Source: G965240365 sp965240365 (GTDB lineage: Bacteria; Pseudomonadota; Gammaproteobacteria; Eutrophobiales; Eutrophobiaceae). Taken from it: 64,000 bases of DNA. The stretch is from contig OZ251218.1 in NCBI GenBank assembly GCA_965240365.1, positions 2,790,001-2,854,000 of the forward strand. The letters are read 5' to 3'. The notes under the pieces were generated by a model. It saw only the letters and a list, made by a program, of their open reading frames with translations, searched no databases and had not been told where the DNA came from. Position 1 is the stretch's first letter, and every line of letters starts with the position of its first letter. The position numbers and the translations under genes are program-made. Shown piece after piece: positions 46,138-55,709 of this stretch.

Positions 46138-47335
46138 GCCTAAATCAACGGGCATCGCACCGAAGTTGCGCTTTCCTGAATTCTTGAATGAAGGAGAATG
46201 GAGTGAAAGAAAACTGGGAGAAATTGGAAGCTTTTTAGGTGGGGGAACGCCATCCACGTCTAATCCTGAATATTGGAATGGAAATATACAGTGGTATACA
46301 CCTACAGAAATAAAAAATGAAACGCTTAAGCCCAGTATTAGAACTATATCAGAAGAAGGGCTTAAAAATTCATCTACAAAACTATTGCCAAAGGGCACAA
46401 TTCTTATTACTACAAGAGCAACAATTGGAGATGCTGCTCTTGCAAATAAAGAATGTACGACCAATCAAGGTTTTCAATCTTTAATTGTTAAAGAAACAGA
46501 AGTTAACTTATTCTGGTATTACTGGATAATACTGCATAAACATGAACTAATAAGAAGATCGTCAGGTTCAACTTTTAAAGAAATTGGAAAGAATAAAATT
46601 AAAATAATCTCAACATTTTCTCCAAACAAAAAGGAACAACAAAAAATCGCCGCTTGTCTGGCTTCTCTGGACGGCCTCATCAGCGCCGCAACGGGACGGC
46701 TCGACGCACTCAGGCAGCATAAAAAAGGACTTATGCAGCAACTCTTCCCGGCCGCAGGCGAAACCGTGCCCAAATTGCGCTTTCCTGAGTTTCGGGAGAT
46801 GGAGGACTGGGAGGTAAAACCACTTAACACATTCTGCAAAATCCAAACAGGAAAAAAAGATGCAAACGAGGGAGGAGAAGAGGGAAAATATCCATTTTTC
46901 ACTTGTTCTGAAAAACATATTTATAGCAATAGTTACTCTTTCGATACTGAAGCTATTTTAATAGCTGGCAATGCAAATGTTGGACAAACGAAATACTATA
47001 GTGGAAAGTTTGAAGCATACCAAAGAACTTATATTTTGTACGGTTTTAAAAAAATCAAAGTAAGCTACTTGCACGCACTTTTAAGTGCGACACTACAAAA
47101 ATCGCTGATTAAAAGAGTTCAATCTAGTGCAATGAGCTATATAAAATTGTCTATGTTGAAAGAGCATTTAATTACACTGCCTCCTGATGCTGAGGAACAA
47201 CAAAAAATTGCTGCTTGTCTGGCTTCTCTGGACGACCTCATCAGCGCCGCAACGGGGCGGTGCGACGCGCTCAAACAGTATAAAAAAGGACTCATGCAGC
47301 AACTCTTCCTCACCACCGATGAGAGAGCAACATGA
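46130..47335 (+). CDS. hsdS: Type I restriction enzyme, specificity subunit
   Basis: 401 aa, with two target-recognition domains that read the two halves of a split DNA site. Each half starts with the same PKLRFPEF segment and ends with the same conserved helix (EQQKIAACLASLD...ISAATGR...ALRQHKKGLMQQLF), at about 46632-46752 and 47200-47320. The variable domains (residues of about 18-165 and 215-360) are A/T-richer than their surroundings, as usual for exchanged recognition domains. It overlaps the next gene by 4 bp (ATGA). Confidence 0.95.
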   Translation: MSKPKSTGIAPKLRFPEFLNEGEWSERKLGEIGSFLGGGTPSTSNPEYWNGNIQWYTPTEIKNETLKPSIRTISEEGLKNSSTKLLPKGTILITTRATIGDAALANKECTTNQGFQSLIVKETEVNLFWYYWIILHKHELIRRSSGSTFKEIGKNKIKIISTFSPNKKEQQKIAACLASLDGLISAATGRLDALRQHKKGLMQQLFPAAGETVPKLRFPEFREMEDWEVKPLNTFCKIQTGKKDANEGGEEGKYPFFTCSEKHIYSNSYSFDTEAILIAGNANVGQTKYYSGKFEAYQRTYILYGFKKIKVSYLHALLSATLQKSLIKRVQSSAMSYIKLSMLKEHLITLPPDAEEQQKIAACLASLDDLISAATGRCDALKQYKKGLMQQLFLTTDERAT

Positions 47336-48474
47336 GCGTTACCATTTCACTGCCTGACCTGAATGCGCTGGCAACGCACTTGCGCGAGAAGTTGCAGGAT
47401 AACCAATTTCTCTTGCTGTTTGCCTACAATGGCACTGGAAAGACACGCTTGTCGATGGAATTTAAAGAAGCGGGCAAGGCAGGCGGCAAGGCGGATACCC
47501 TCTATTTTAATGCCTTTATCGAAGACTTGTTTAACTGGGATAACGATCTGGATAATGACACGCAAAGAGTATTAAAGATAAATGCGGCTTCGCGCTTCTT
47601 TGCCGGCCTGCCCGAACTGGAAATGGACAACCGTATTCGCCCGCTGTTGCAGCGTTATGCGGATTTTGACTTTAAAATTGATACAGAAAACTGGACAATT
47701 ACCTTTGAGCGCGAAATTATCCGGGGCGATACTGCGGAAACGGCTGACAATATCAAAATCTCGCGCGGGGAAGAGAATATCTTTATCTGGTGCTTTTTTC
47801 TGGCCATTGCGCAACTGGCGATAGACGGGCAAGAGGCATATCAATGGGTCGAGTATATTTATATTGACGACCCCATCTCTTCCCTTGACGATAACAACGC
47901 CATTGCGGTGGCTGGTCATCTGGCGCAGATGCTGAAAAGTCAAAACACGATAAAGACAGTTATTTCTTCCCACCATAGCCTGTTTTTCAATGTCATGTGG
48001 CATGAACTGGAAGCCAGGCGTGGCCAGCGTGGCCAATGCCGGCCATACTTTCTGAATTTTGATAGTGATACCGGCGGGTACACTCTGCGCTGGACCGGGG
48101 GCACGCCCTTCTTTCACCATGTCGCGCTGCTAAGGCAGCTTCACGACGCGGCCGAGAGCGGTCAACTTTATACCTATCACTTCAATATATTGCGCAGTAT
48201 CCTGGAGAAGACCGCGGCCTTTCATGGCTTCAAGCATTTCTCCGCCTGTATCAGGAAGGATAAGGATGATTCCGAAGGCATTGTCCATAGCCGTATAATC
48301 AATATCTTGAGTCACGGCGATTATTCATTATTTGAACCGCTCGAAATGCTGGAAGAGAACAAGCGATATTTTAGAACTATTCTGTCCGGCTTTATGCGCG
48401 ACTATCGCTTTAACCCGGAACTTTTCCCGGTATCAGCACCGCAAAACACCATGAAAGGGATCACCCAACCATGA
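47332..48474 (+). CDS. prrC: PrrC-like anticodon nuclease associated with the type I system
   Basis: 380 aa, close to E. coli PrrC (about 396). N-terminal ABC-type NTPase: Walker A YNGTGKT (32-38), then KADTLYFNAFIEDLFNWDND, a block very like PrrC, signature SRGEE (144-148), Walker B YIYIDDPISSLDD (175-187), and H-loop SSHHS (212-216). The C-terminal part carries Arg288-x3-Glu292 (LRSILEKT) and His328 (INILSHG), matching PrrC's catalytic Arg320-Glu324-His356 in order and near-identical spacing. PrrC is held silent by the Hsd complex and cleaves the tRNA-Lys anticodon loop when phage disables restriction. Coupled by 4-bp overlaps to hsdS and hsdM, which supports that role here. Confidence 0.82.
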   Translation: MSVTISLPDLNALATHLREKLQDNQFLLLFAYNGTGKTRLSMEFKEAGKAGGKADTLYFNAFIEDLFNWDNDLDNDTQRVLKINAASRFFAGLPELEMDNRIRPLLQRYADFDFKIDTENWTITFEREIIRGDTAETADNIKISRGEENIFIWCFFLAIAQLAIDGQEAYQWVEYIYIDDPISSLDDNNAIAVAGHLAQMLKSQNTIKTVISSHHSLFFNVMWHELEARRGQRGQCRPYFLNFDSDTGGYTLRWTGGTPFFHHVALLRQLHDAAESGQLYTYHFNILRSILEKTAAFHGFKHFSACIRKDKDDSEGIVHSRIINILSHGDYSLFEPLEMLEENKRYFRTILSGFMRDYRFNPELFPVSAPQNTMKGITQP

Positions 48475-50081
48475 ACGAACAAGAACGAAACCACAAATTA
48501 GGGAAAGCTCTCTGGGCCATCGCCGACCAGCTACGCGGCGCCATGAACGCCGATGACTTTCGCGATTATATGCTGTCGTTTCTGTTTTTACGCTACCTGT
48601 CCGGTAATTATGAAGCCGCCGCCAAAAAAGAACTTGGATCAGATTATCCAATACTGGAAGAAGATGATAAACACGCTTCATTAAGCCGGTGGTATGAAAA
48701 TAACGAAGGAGACGTTCCCGACTTTGAACAGCAGATGCGCCGCAAGGTTCACTATGTGATTGAGCCACGGTATTTGTGGAGTAATATCACGGAAATGGCC
48801 AGGATCCAGGATGATAAATTACTGGATACCTTACATAAAGGTTTTAAGTATATCGAAAATGAGTCTTTTGAAAACAGCTTTCAGGGTTTGTTCTCGGAAA
48901 TCAATCTGGATTCTGAAAAACTTGGAAAAGACTATAGTCTTCGTAACGCCAGGTTATGCAACATCATTACTGAAATTGCCGAGGGAATAGCCGATTTTTC
49001 TACCAATAGCGATACTTTGGGCGATGCCTATGAATATCTGATCGGCCAGTTCGCCGCCGGTTCGGGCAAAAAGGCCGGTGAATTTTACACCCCGCAACAA
49101 ATATCGACCATCCTTTCAGAAATTGTCACCCTCGACAGTCAGGAACCCAAAACCGGCAAAAAGAAAAAACTCAATAAGGTGCTGGATTTTACCTGTGGGT
49201 CAGGCTCGCTATTGTTAAATGTGCGCAAACAGCTTGGGCCACGGGGCATTGGGAAAATATACGGGCAGGAAAAAAATATCACGACCTATAACCTGGCGCG
49301 CATGAATATGTTGTTGCATGGCTTGAAGGATTCGGAATTTAAAATTTATCACGGTGATTCATTGCTGAATGAATGGGATTTATTCAACGAAATGAATCCC
49401 GCAAAAAAACTCGAATGTGACGCCGTGGTTGCCAATCCGCCGTTTAGCTACCGCTGGCAACCGGACGATACGTCAAGCGAAGATTTCCGCTTCAAAGCCT
49501 ATGGCCTTGCGCCCAAATCGGCCGCGGACTTTGCCTTTTTGCTGCACGGTTTTCATTTTTTACACGATGAAGGCGCGATGGCCATCATTTTGCCGCACGG
49601 CGTATTATTTCGCGGCGGCGCCGAAGCAAGGATCCGCGCCAAGCTGCTGAAAGATAGCCATATCGACACCGTGATCGGTTTGCCGCCCAAGCTGTTTTTT
49701 TCAACAGGCATTCCCGTTTGTATCCTGGTATTGAAAAAGTGCAAAAAATACGACGATGTGCTGTTTATCAATGCCGTTGAACGCTTTCAGAAAGGAAAAC
49801 GCCAAAATACATTACGGCCGGAGGATATTAAAAAGATCGTCGAGACCTACCAGTATCGAAAAGAAGAACCACGCTATGCCCGCCGCGTTGCAATCAATGA
49901 AATTGAACAAAACGATTACAACCTCAATATCTCGCGCTATGTCAGCACGGCAGCGCCCGAAATACCCGTAGATCTGTCTGAAGTACATCAAGAGTTGAGC
50001 GCCATCGAAGAACAAATTAATACGGCAAAAGACCAGCATAACCGGTTTTTACAGGAGCTGGGACTGAAAAAATTGCCTTAA
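48471..50081 (+). CDS. hsdM: Type I restriction enzyme, methyltransferase subunit
   Basis: 536 aa. N-terminal helical HsdM domain (LGKALWAIADQLRGAMNADDFRDYMLSFLFLRYLS), then an N6-adenine methylase with GEFYTPQQIS, SAM motif LDFTCGSGSLLLN and catalytic NPPF (VVANPPFSYRW). Modifies the adenines of the site chosen by HsdS and protects host DNA. Last gene of the operon; the start overlaps the previous stop (ATGA). Confidence 0.95.
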   Translation: MNEQERNHKLGKALWAIADQLRGAMNADDFRDYMLSFLFLRYLSGNYEAAAKKELGSDYPILEEDDKHASLSRWYENNEGDVPDFEQQMRRKVHYVIEPRYLWSNITEMARIQDDKLLDTLHKGFKYIENESFENSFQGLFSEINLDSEKLGKDYSLRNARLCNIITEIAEGIADFSTNSDTLGDAYEYLIGQFAAGSGKKAGEFYTPQQISTILSEIVTLDSQEPKTGKKKKLNKVLDFTCGSGSLLLNVRKQLGPRGIGKIYGQEKNITTYNLARMNMLLHGLKDSEFKIYHGDSLLNEWDLFNEMNPAKKLECDAVVANPPFSYRWQPDDTSSEDFRFKAYGLAPKSAADFAFLLHGFHFLHDEGAMAIILPHGVLFRGGAEARIRAKLLKDSHIDTVIGLPPKLFFSTGIPVCILVLKKCKKYDDVLFINAVERFQKGKRQNTLRPEDIKKIVETYQYRKEEPRYARRVAINEIEQNDYNLNISRYVSTAAPEIPVDLSEVHQELSAIEEQINTAKDQHNRFLQELGLKKLP

Positions 50082-50108
50082 ACGGAAGAAATGACTATGA
50101 AAGATATT

Positions 50109-50267
50109 ATTAACCCGGCAATTAATAATATAGCGGGTTAATAATCCAGCACAGGGATGTGCTGGCGCGGGCGTAGCCCGCGGAGCCCAATAAAATCAAG
50201 CAATTCCGCGAATTGTGCCGAATTTTATTGGGCGACAATTAAATAGGCAAGGATGCCTATTTAATTG
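50109..50267. other. Five consecutive hairpins after hsdM
   Basis: In 160 nt: ATTAACCCG/CGGGTTAAT (50109-50142); CCAGCAC/GTGCTGG (50146-50165); CGCGGGC/GCCCGCG (50166-50182); CCCAATAAAAT/ATTTTATTGGG with an inner CAATTC/GAATTG stem (50186-50232); and a perfect 14-bp stem with loop AGGA (50236-50267). None has a terminal T run. No credible gene lies in 50082-50542; the rest is unassigned. Confidence 0.75.
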
Positions 50268-50542
50268 CCATGTTAATATATCGGGCGTGCCATTGCCCTT
50301 TGAATGTTTTTATGCGGGCCGTGTATAAAGACGCGCATTTTTTTGAAAAACAGTTGCACGATGTTTTTAGCGCTCCAGAATGCGGGCTTAAACTGAAAAG
50401 CTGCGCCGTGACGCATGCGGTTTTTATCCGCGGCGGTATTATGGCTATGCCAGATCTGGCATGACTAAAAAAGACGCTACATCATCAGGCCGGGTTGCGG
50501 TATGCTATGGCCCGTTTTTAATTCATCACAGGATCATTACCC

Positions 50543-52429
50543 TTGTCAGCAAAATATAAGGCCGCCGATATCGAGGTATTAACCGGGCTGGAGCCGGTTC
50601 GCAAGCGGCCGGGCATGTACACCGACACCACCCGTCCTAATCATCTGTTGCAGGAGGTCCTCGATAACAGCGTTGACGAGGCCCTGGCCGGGTATGCCTC
50701 AAAGATTGAAGTCAGCCTGCATAAGGACGGCTCGGCCACGGTCACGGATAACGGGCGCGGCATGCCGGTGGATCAGCATCCGGGCGAGAAACTGCCCGGC
50801 GTCGAGGTCATCCTGACGCGCCTGCATTCGGGCGGCAAATTCTCCAATAAACATTACCGCTTTTCCGGCGGCCTGCATGGCGTGGGGGTTTCTGTCGTCA
50901 ACGCCCTGTCCAAAGTGCTCGAAGTTTCCGTGCGGCGGGACGGCAAGGAATACGCCATGTCTTTTAGCGGGGGCGAAAAGACAGCGCCGTTGCGCGTCAC
51001 CGGCGCCGTTGCCAGGAAAAACACCGGCACGACGATACGGTTTTTGCCGGCGCCGGAATATTTCGATTCCACCCGCTTTGCGCTACCGAAGCTCATCCAT
51101 CTGCTGCGCGCCAAGGCGGTGTTGTGCCCCGGTCTCAGCCTGCATTTTAACGATGAGATCAATGCGGAAAAACAGCTATGGCGCTATGAAGACGGTATCA
51201 AGACTTATCTCGCCGAGGCGCTGGGCGGGGTGGAGTTGTTGCCGCCGGCGCCTTTTCTCGGTTCCTTGCAGGGCGAACATGAGGCCGTGGACTGGGCCTT
51301 GCACTGGCTGGCCGAGCCGGGCGAGGTCGTGGCCGAGAGTTATGTGAATCTGGTGCCGACCACGCAGGGCGGCGCCCATGTCAGCGGTTTGCGCCAGGGT
51401 TTGCTGGACGCGATTCGCGCTTTCTGCGAATCGCGCAAGTTATTGCCGCGCGGGGTCAAGCTCGGCGTGGATGATGTCTGGGATAACTGCTGTTATCTGC
51501 TGTCGGTAAAGATGGACAACCCGCAGTTTGCCGGGCAGACCAAGGAACGCCTGACCTCCAGGGAATGTGCGGCGTTCATCTCGGGCGTGGTCAAGGACGC
51601 GCTGAGCCAGTGGTTGCACCGGCATGTCGAGATGGGCGAGCGCATTGCCGAACGGGTTATCGAAGCCGCGCAAAGACGGCTGAAATCCGCCAAAAAGACG
51701 ATCCGCAAGCGGGTGAACGGCGGGCCGCAGTTGCCGGGCAAGCTGGCGGATTGCAGCTTGCAGGACATCCGCGTTTCAGAATTGTTTCTGGTCGAGGGAG
51801 ATTCGGCCGGCGGCTCGGCAAAACAGGCGCGCGACCGTGAATTCCAGGCCGTCATGCCGTTGCGCGGCAAGATCCTGAATACCTGGGAACTGGATTCGGC
51901 CGAAGTCCTGGCTTCAAAAGAGGTGCATGATATTGCGGTGGCGATCGGCGTTGAACCGGGCAGCCATGATTTAAGCGGTTTGCGTTATGGCAAGCTCTGC
52001 GTCCTGGCCGACGCCGATTCGGACGGCGCCCATATCGCCACCCTGATCTGCGCGCTGTTTTTCAAACACTTCCGCGCCCTGGTCGAGAACGGCCATGTTT
52101 ATATTGCGATGCCGCCCCTGTACCGGATTGATGTCGGCAAGGAGATTTATTACGCCCTGGATGAATCCGAAAAGCAGGGCATCCTGGACCAGATCGCGGC
52201 CGAGAACAAACGGGGCAAGGTCTCGGTGCAACGTTTCAAGGGGCTTGGCGAAATGAATCCGATGCAACTCCGGGAAACCACCATGGCGATCGAGACCCGG
52301 CGGCTGGTGCAACTCACGCTGACCGATGACGGCGCGGCCGGCCGGGTCATGGATATGCTGCTGGGCAAAAAACGGGCCGCGGACCGCAAGCAATGGCTGG
52401 AACAAAAGGGCGACCGGGCCGTGGTGTGA
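50543..52429 (+). CDS. parE: DNA topoisomerase IV subunit B
   Basis: ATPase subunit of topoisomerase IV, which unlinks daughter chromosomes. 628 aa with a TTG start (SAKYKAADIEVLTGLEPVRKRPGMYT follows). GHKL ATPase motifs: LDNSVDEALAG, TDNGRGMPV and GGLHGVGVSVVNALS. The TOPRIM domain has LVEGDSAGGSAKQARDREFQAVMPLRGKILN and DADSDGAHI. The length and the insert pattern fit ParE rather than GyrB. parC follows after 26 bp. Confidence 0.96.
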   Translation: MSAKYKAADIEVLTGLEPVRKRPGMYTDTTRPNHLLQEVLDNSVDEALAGYASKIEVSLHKDGSATVTDNGRGMPVDQHPGEKLPGVEVILTRLHSGGKFSNKHYRFSGGLHGVGVSVVNALSKVLEVSVRRDGKEYAMSFSGGEKTAPLRVTGAVARKNTGTTIRFLPAPEYFDSTRFALPKLIHLLRAKAVLCPGLSLHFNDEINAEKQLWRYEDGIKTYLAEALGGVELLPPAPFLGSLQGEHEAVDWALHWLAEPGEVVAESYVNLVPTTQGGAHVSGLRQGLLDAIRAFCESRKLLPRGVKLGVDDVWDNCCYLLSVKMDNPQFAGQTKERLTSRECAAFISGVVKDALSQWLHRHVEMGERIAERVIEAAQRRLKSAKKTIRKRVNGGPQLPGKLADCSLQDIRVSELFLVEGDSAGGSAKQARDREFQAVMPLRGKILNTWELDSAEVLASKEVHDIAVAIGVEPGSHDLSGLRYGKLCVLADADSDGAHIATLICALFFKHFRALVENGHVYIAMPPLYRIDVGKEIYYALDESEKQGILDQIAAENKRGKVSVQRFKGLGEMNPMQLRETTMAIETRRLVQLTLTDDGAAGRVMDMLLGKKRAADRKQWLEQKGDRAVV

Positions 52430-52455
52430 AGCCGCCGCCCGCCAAATAGAACGCC

Positions 52456-54726
52456 ATGTCCGATAACCTCAGCCTTGATTTTGACGGGAGCGAGCAAAAG
52501 CCGTTACAGGAATACACCGAAAAGGCGTACCTGGATTATTCCATGTACGTCATCCTCGATCGCGCCCTGCCGCATATCGGCGATGGCTTAAAACCGGTTC
52601 AGCGCCGGATCATCTACGCGATGTCGGAACTCGGCCTCATGGCCTCGGCCAAATTCAAAAAATCGGCGCGCACCGTGGGCGATGTGATCGGCAAATTTCA
52701 TCCGCACGGGGACGCGGCCTGTTATGAGGCGATGGTGTTAATGGCGCAGGATTTTTCCTATCGTTATCCGTTGATAGACGGGCAGGGCAACTGGGGATCG
52801 ATGGACGACGCCAAATCATTCGCCGCGATGCGTTATACCGAATCCAGACTCACCCGCTATGCCGATGTCCTGCTGAGCGAAGCGGACCAGGGCACCGTGG
52901 ACTGGGCGGCAAACTTTGACGGCACCCTGAACGAACCCGCGCGCCTGCCCGCGCGCCTGCCCAATATCCTGCTAAACGGCGCGACCGGCATCGCCGTGGG
53001 CATGGCAACCGATATTCCGCCGCACAACCTCCGGGAAGTCGCCGCGGCCTGTGTCCGGCTGCTGACCGCGCCCGAGACCACGCTGGAAGAACTCTGCCGC
53101 GACATCAAGGGGCCGGACTTCCCCACCCGGGCGGAAATCATCACGCCCGAATCCGCGCTTCGGGCATTGTACGAGACGGGTAACGGTTCCGTCAGAATGC
53201 GCGCCGTGTGGGAAAAGGAAGAGGGCAATATCGTGATCACCGCCTTGCCCTATCAAAGCTCGGGCAGCCGTATCCTGGAACAGATCGGCGCCCAGATGCA
53301 GGCCAGAAAACTGCCGATGCTGGGGGATCTGCGCGATGAATCGGACCATGAAAATCCCGTGCGGCTGATCCTGATCCCGCGCTCCAACCGGATCGATTTA
53401 GAAGCGTTGATGCTGCACCTTTACGCCACCACCGATCTGGAGCGCAGCTACCGGGTCAATTTGAATATCATCGGCCTGAACGGTCGCCCGCAGGTCAAAA
53501 ATCTGCGCGCCATACTCAAGGAATGGCTGGAATATCGCACCCGCACCGTGCGCCGGCGGCTGGAATTCCGCCTGGATAAGATTCTGGCCCAGATTCATAT
53601 CCTTGAAGGGCTGTTGATCGCCTACCTCAATATTGACGAAGTCATTCAAATTATCCGCGAGCACGACACGCCCAAAGCAGCGCTGATGACGCGCTTTAAA
53701 CTCAGCGACAAGCAGGCCGACGCCATTCTGGATCTGAGACTGCGCAGACTGGCCAGACTGGAAGAGATCAAGATCAAGGCCGAACTGGATGAATTAAACC
53801 AGGAAAGAAAATCCCTGGCGGCGACCCTGGCCTCAAAGGCGCGCTTAAAAACACTGATCAAAAAAGAAATAGAGGCCGATGCGGAAGAATTCGGTGATGA
53901 GCGCAAATCGCCGCTCAGGGAAGGCGCCGAGGCCAGGGCGATGGACACCCAAAATCTGACGCCGGCCGAACCGGTCACGATCATCCTCTCCGAAAAGGGC
54001 TGGGCGCGCGCCGCCAGGGGCCATGAGGTTGACCCTGAAAGCCTCAACTACCGCGGCGGCGACGCCTTCCGGCAGGCGAGCCGGGGCAAGAGCAATCAAC
54101 TGGTCGTGTTCCTGGATTCCGGCGGCCGCTGCTACTCCCTCGCGGCCCATTCCCTGCCTTCCGCGCGCGGCCTGGGCGAACCCGTGTCGGCAAGACTCAA
54201 TCCGCCCGACGGCGTCACCTTTGCGGGCGTTATGACCGGCCCCGCCGAATCCGTCTATCTGCTCGGATCGGACGCGGGCTATGGTTTTATGGTCAGGCTG
54301 AAAGACGTTTACAGCAAGAACCGCAACGGCAAATCCGTCCTGCGCCTGCCGGCCGGGGCCAATGTGCTCATGCCCGCCAGGGTCGCGGACCCGGACACAG
54401 ACCGGTTGGTGGCCGTGAGCCGTCTGGGATATTTACTCATATTCCCGCTGCGTGAACTCACCCTGCTGGCCAAGGGGAAGGGCCTGAAGATCATCCAGAT
54501 TCCGCCCGCGAAGCTGCGGGCACGCGAAGACTATATGATCGTAATGACGGCTCTGGCCGCGACAGACAAATTGATCATCTATTCCGGCAAAAACCGCATG
54601 ACCCTGAAACCGGCCGACCAGGCCCATTACAGCGGCGAACGGGGACGCCGCGGCAGCCTGCTGCCGCGCGGCTATAGAAACGTGCAACGGATAGCAGCGC
54701 TGGCCCGACAGGGTAGTAAGTCGTAA
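52456..54726 (+). CDS. parC: DNA topoisomerase IV subunit A
   Basis: Cutting and rejoining subunit. 756 aa. The N-terminal part holds KPVQRRIIYAMSELGL, KKSARTVGDVIGKFHPHGDAACYEAM and the catalytic Tyr in AAMRYTESRLT. The C-terminal domain is a reduced beta-pinwheel. At the position of E. coli Ser80 (GDSACYEA) this protein has Ala, a site linked to quinolone response; Glu84 is conserved. In one operon with parE. Confidence 0.96.
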   Translation: MSDNLSLDFDGSEQKPLQEYTEKAYLDYSMYVILDRALPHIGDGLKPVQRRIIYAMSELGLMASAKFKKSARTVGDVIGKFHPHGDAACYEAMVLMAQDFSYRYPLIDGQGNWGSMDDAKSFAAMRYTESRLTRYADVLLSEADQGTVDWAANFDGTLNEPARLPARLPNILLNGATGIAVGMATDIPPHNLREVAAACVRLLTAPETTLEELCRDIKGPDFPTRAEIITPESALRALYETGNGSVRMRAVWEKEEGNIVITALPYQSSGSRILEQIGAQMQARKLPMLGDLRDESDHENPVRLILIPRSNRIDLEALMLHLYATTDLERSYRVNLNIIGLNGRPQVKNLRAILKEWLEYRTRTVRRRLEFRLDKILAQIHILEGLLIAYLNIDEVIQIIREHDTPKAALMTRFKLSDKQADAILDLRLRRLARLEEIKIKAELDELNQERKSLAATLASKARLKTLIKKEIEADAEEFGDERKSPLREGAEARAMDTQNLTPAEPVTIILSEKGWARAARGHEVDPESLNYRGGDAFRQASRGKSNQLVVFLDSGGRCYSLAAHSLPSARGLGEPVSARLNPPDGVTFAGVMTGPAESVYLLGSDAGYGFMVRLKDVYSKNRNGKSVLRLPAGANVLMPARVADPDTDRLVAVSRLGYLLIFPLRELTLLAKGKGLKIIQIPPAKLRAREDYMIVMTALAATDKLIIYSGKNRMTLKPADQAHYSGERGRRGSLLPRGYRNVQRIAALARQGSKS

Positions 54727-54754
54727 GCCATGTGGAAGAATGGATAAGATGTAT

Positions 54755-55545
54755 CTACTTCCTCGCCGTCATTCCGGCGAAGGCCGGAATCCAGGAGGGC
54801 GATGCCGGGGTGTGAAATGAATTACGGCTCTTTCTGTGCATACCAAACCTCTCGGAATAATGTCATTCCCGCTTGCGCGGGAATGTATAACAAAAACCAC
54901 TGGATTCCAGCTTTCGCTGGAATGACGAAGTGGTAGAAGTAAAGTTCTTTCTCCAGAATGACGCAAGGGGTTTAAGTAAAGCTGAGGATTGCCGAGATGC
55001 ATCTACTTCCTCGCCGTCATTCCGGCCGGAATGACGAAGTGGTAGAAGTAAAGTTCTTTCTCCAGAATGACGCAAGGGGTTTAAGTAAAGTGTGAGGATT
55101 GCCTGGATGTATCTACTTCCTCATCGTCATTCCAGCGAAAGCTGGAATCCAGGAAGGCGATGCCTAGGTGTGAAATGAATTACGGCTCTTTCTGTGCATA
55201 CCAAACCTCTCGGAATAATGTCATTCCCGCTTGCGCAGGAATGTATAACAAAAACCACTGGATTCCAGCTTTCGCTGGAATGACGAAGTGGTAGAAGTAA
55301 AGTTCTTTCTCCAGAATGACGCAAGGGGTTTAAGTAAAGCTGAGGATTGCCGAGATGCATCTACTTCCTCGCCGTCATTCCGGCCGGAATGATGAAGTGG
55401 TGGAAGTAAAGTTCTTTCTCCAGAATGACGCAAGGAGTTTAAGTAAAGCGTGAGGATTGCCGGGATGTATCTACTTCCTCGTCGTCATTCCAGCGAAAGC
55501 TGGAATCCAGGAGGGTGATGCCGGGGTGGTAAATAAATTCCGGCT
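54755..55545. repeat. Tandem repeat array (about 360-bp unit, two full copies and a partial)
   Basis: Units starting TCTACTTCCTC...CGTCATTCC recur at about 54752, 55111 and 55468, each with an inner sub-repeat (55000, 55359). They contain GTCATTCC palindromes and the segment GTAAAGTTCTTTCTCCAGAA. The last part continues as the upstream region of the first DUF5625 gene and recurs at 58606-58800. No gene seen in 54727-55709, apart from a decayed copy (about 55628-55704) of the 3' end of the gene at 57206. Confidence 0.8.
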
Positions 55546-55709
55546 TCTGCAATAGAATACTTGATTTATTGTGCGAGACTGAATACGCTTAAAACCATGA
55601 TGGCCGGAACACGGCCACGGTCAATCAGAAGCGCGGGGCGCGCGCCTGTTTCGGGCATATTGCCGGCAAAGGCGCGCGTTGCGCATTGAGGAACTGGAGG
55701 AATAGTCCA

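Noticed and set aside
50270..50464. 64-codon ORF between the hairpins and parE
   Set aside because: Its ATG lies just after the last hairpin stem, and it has no ribosome site and no recognisable family; composition is not clearly coding.
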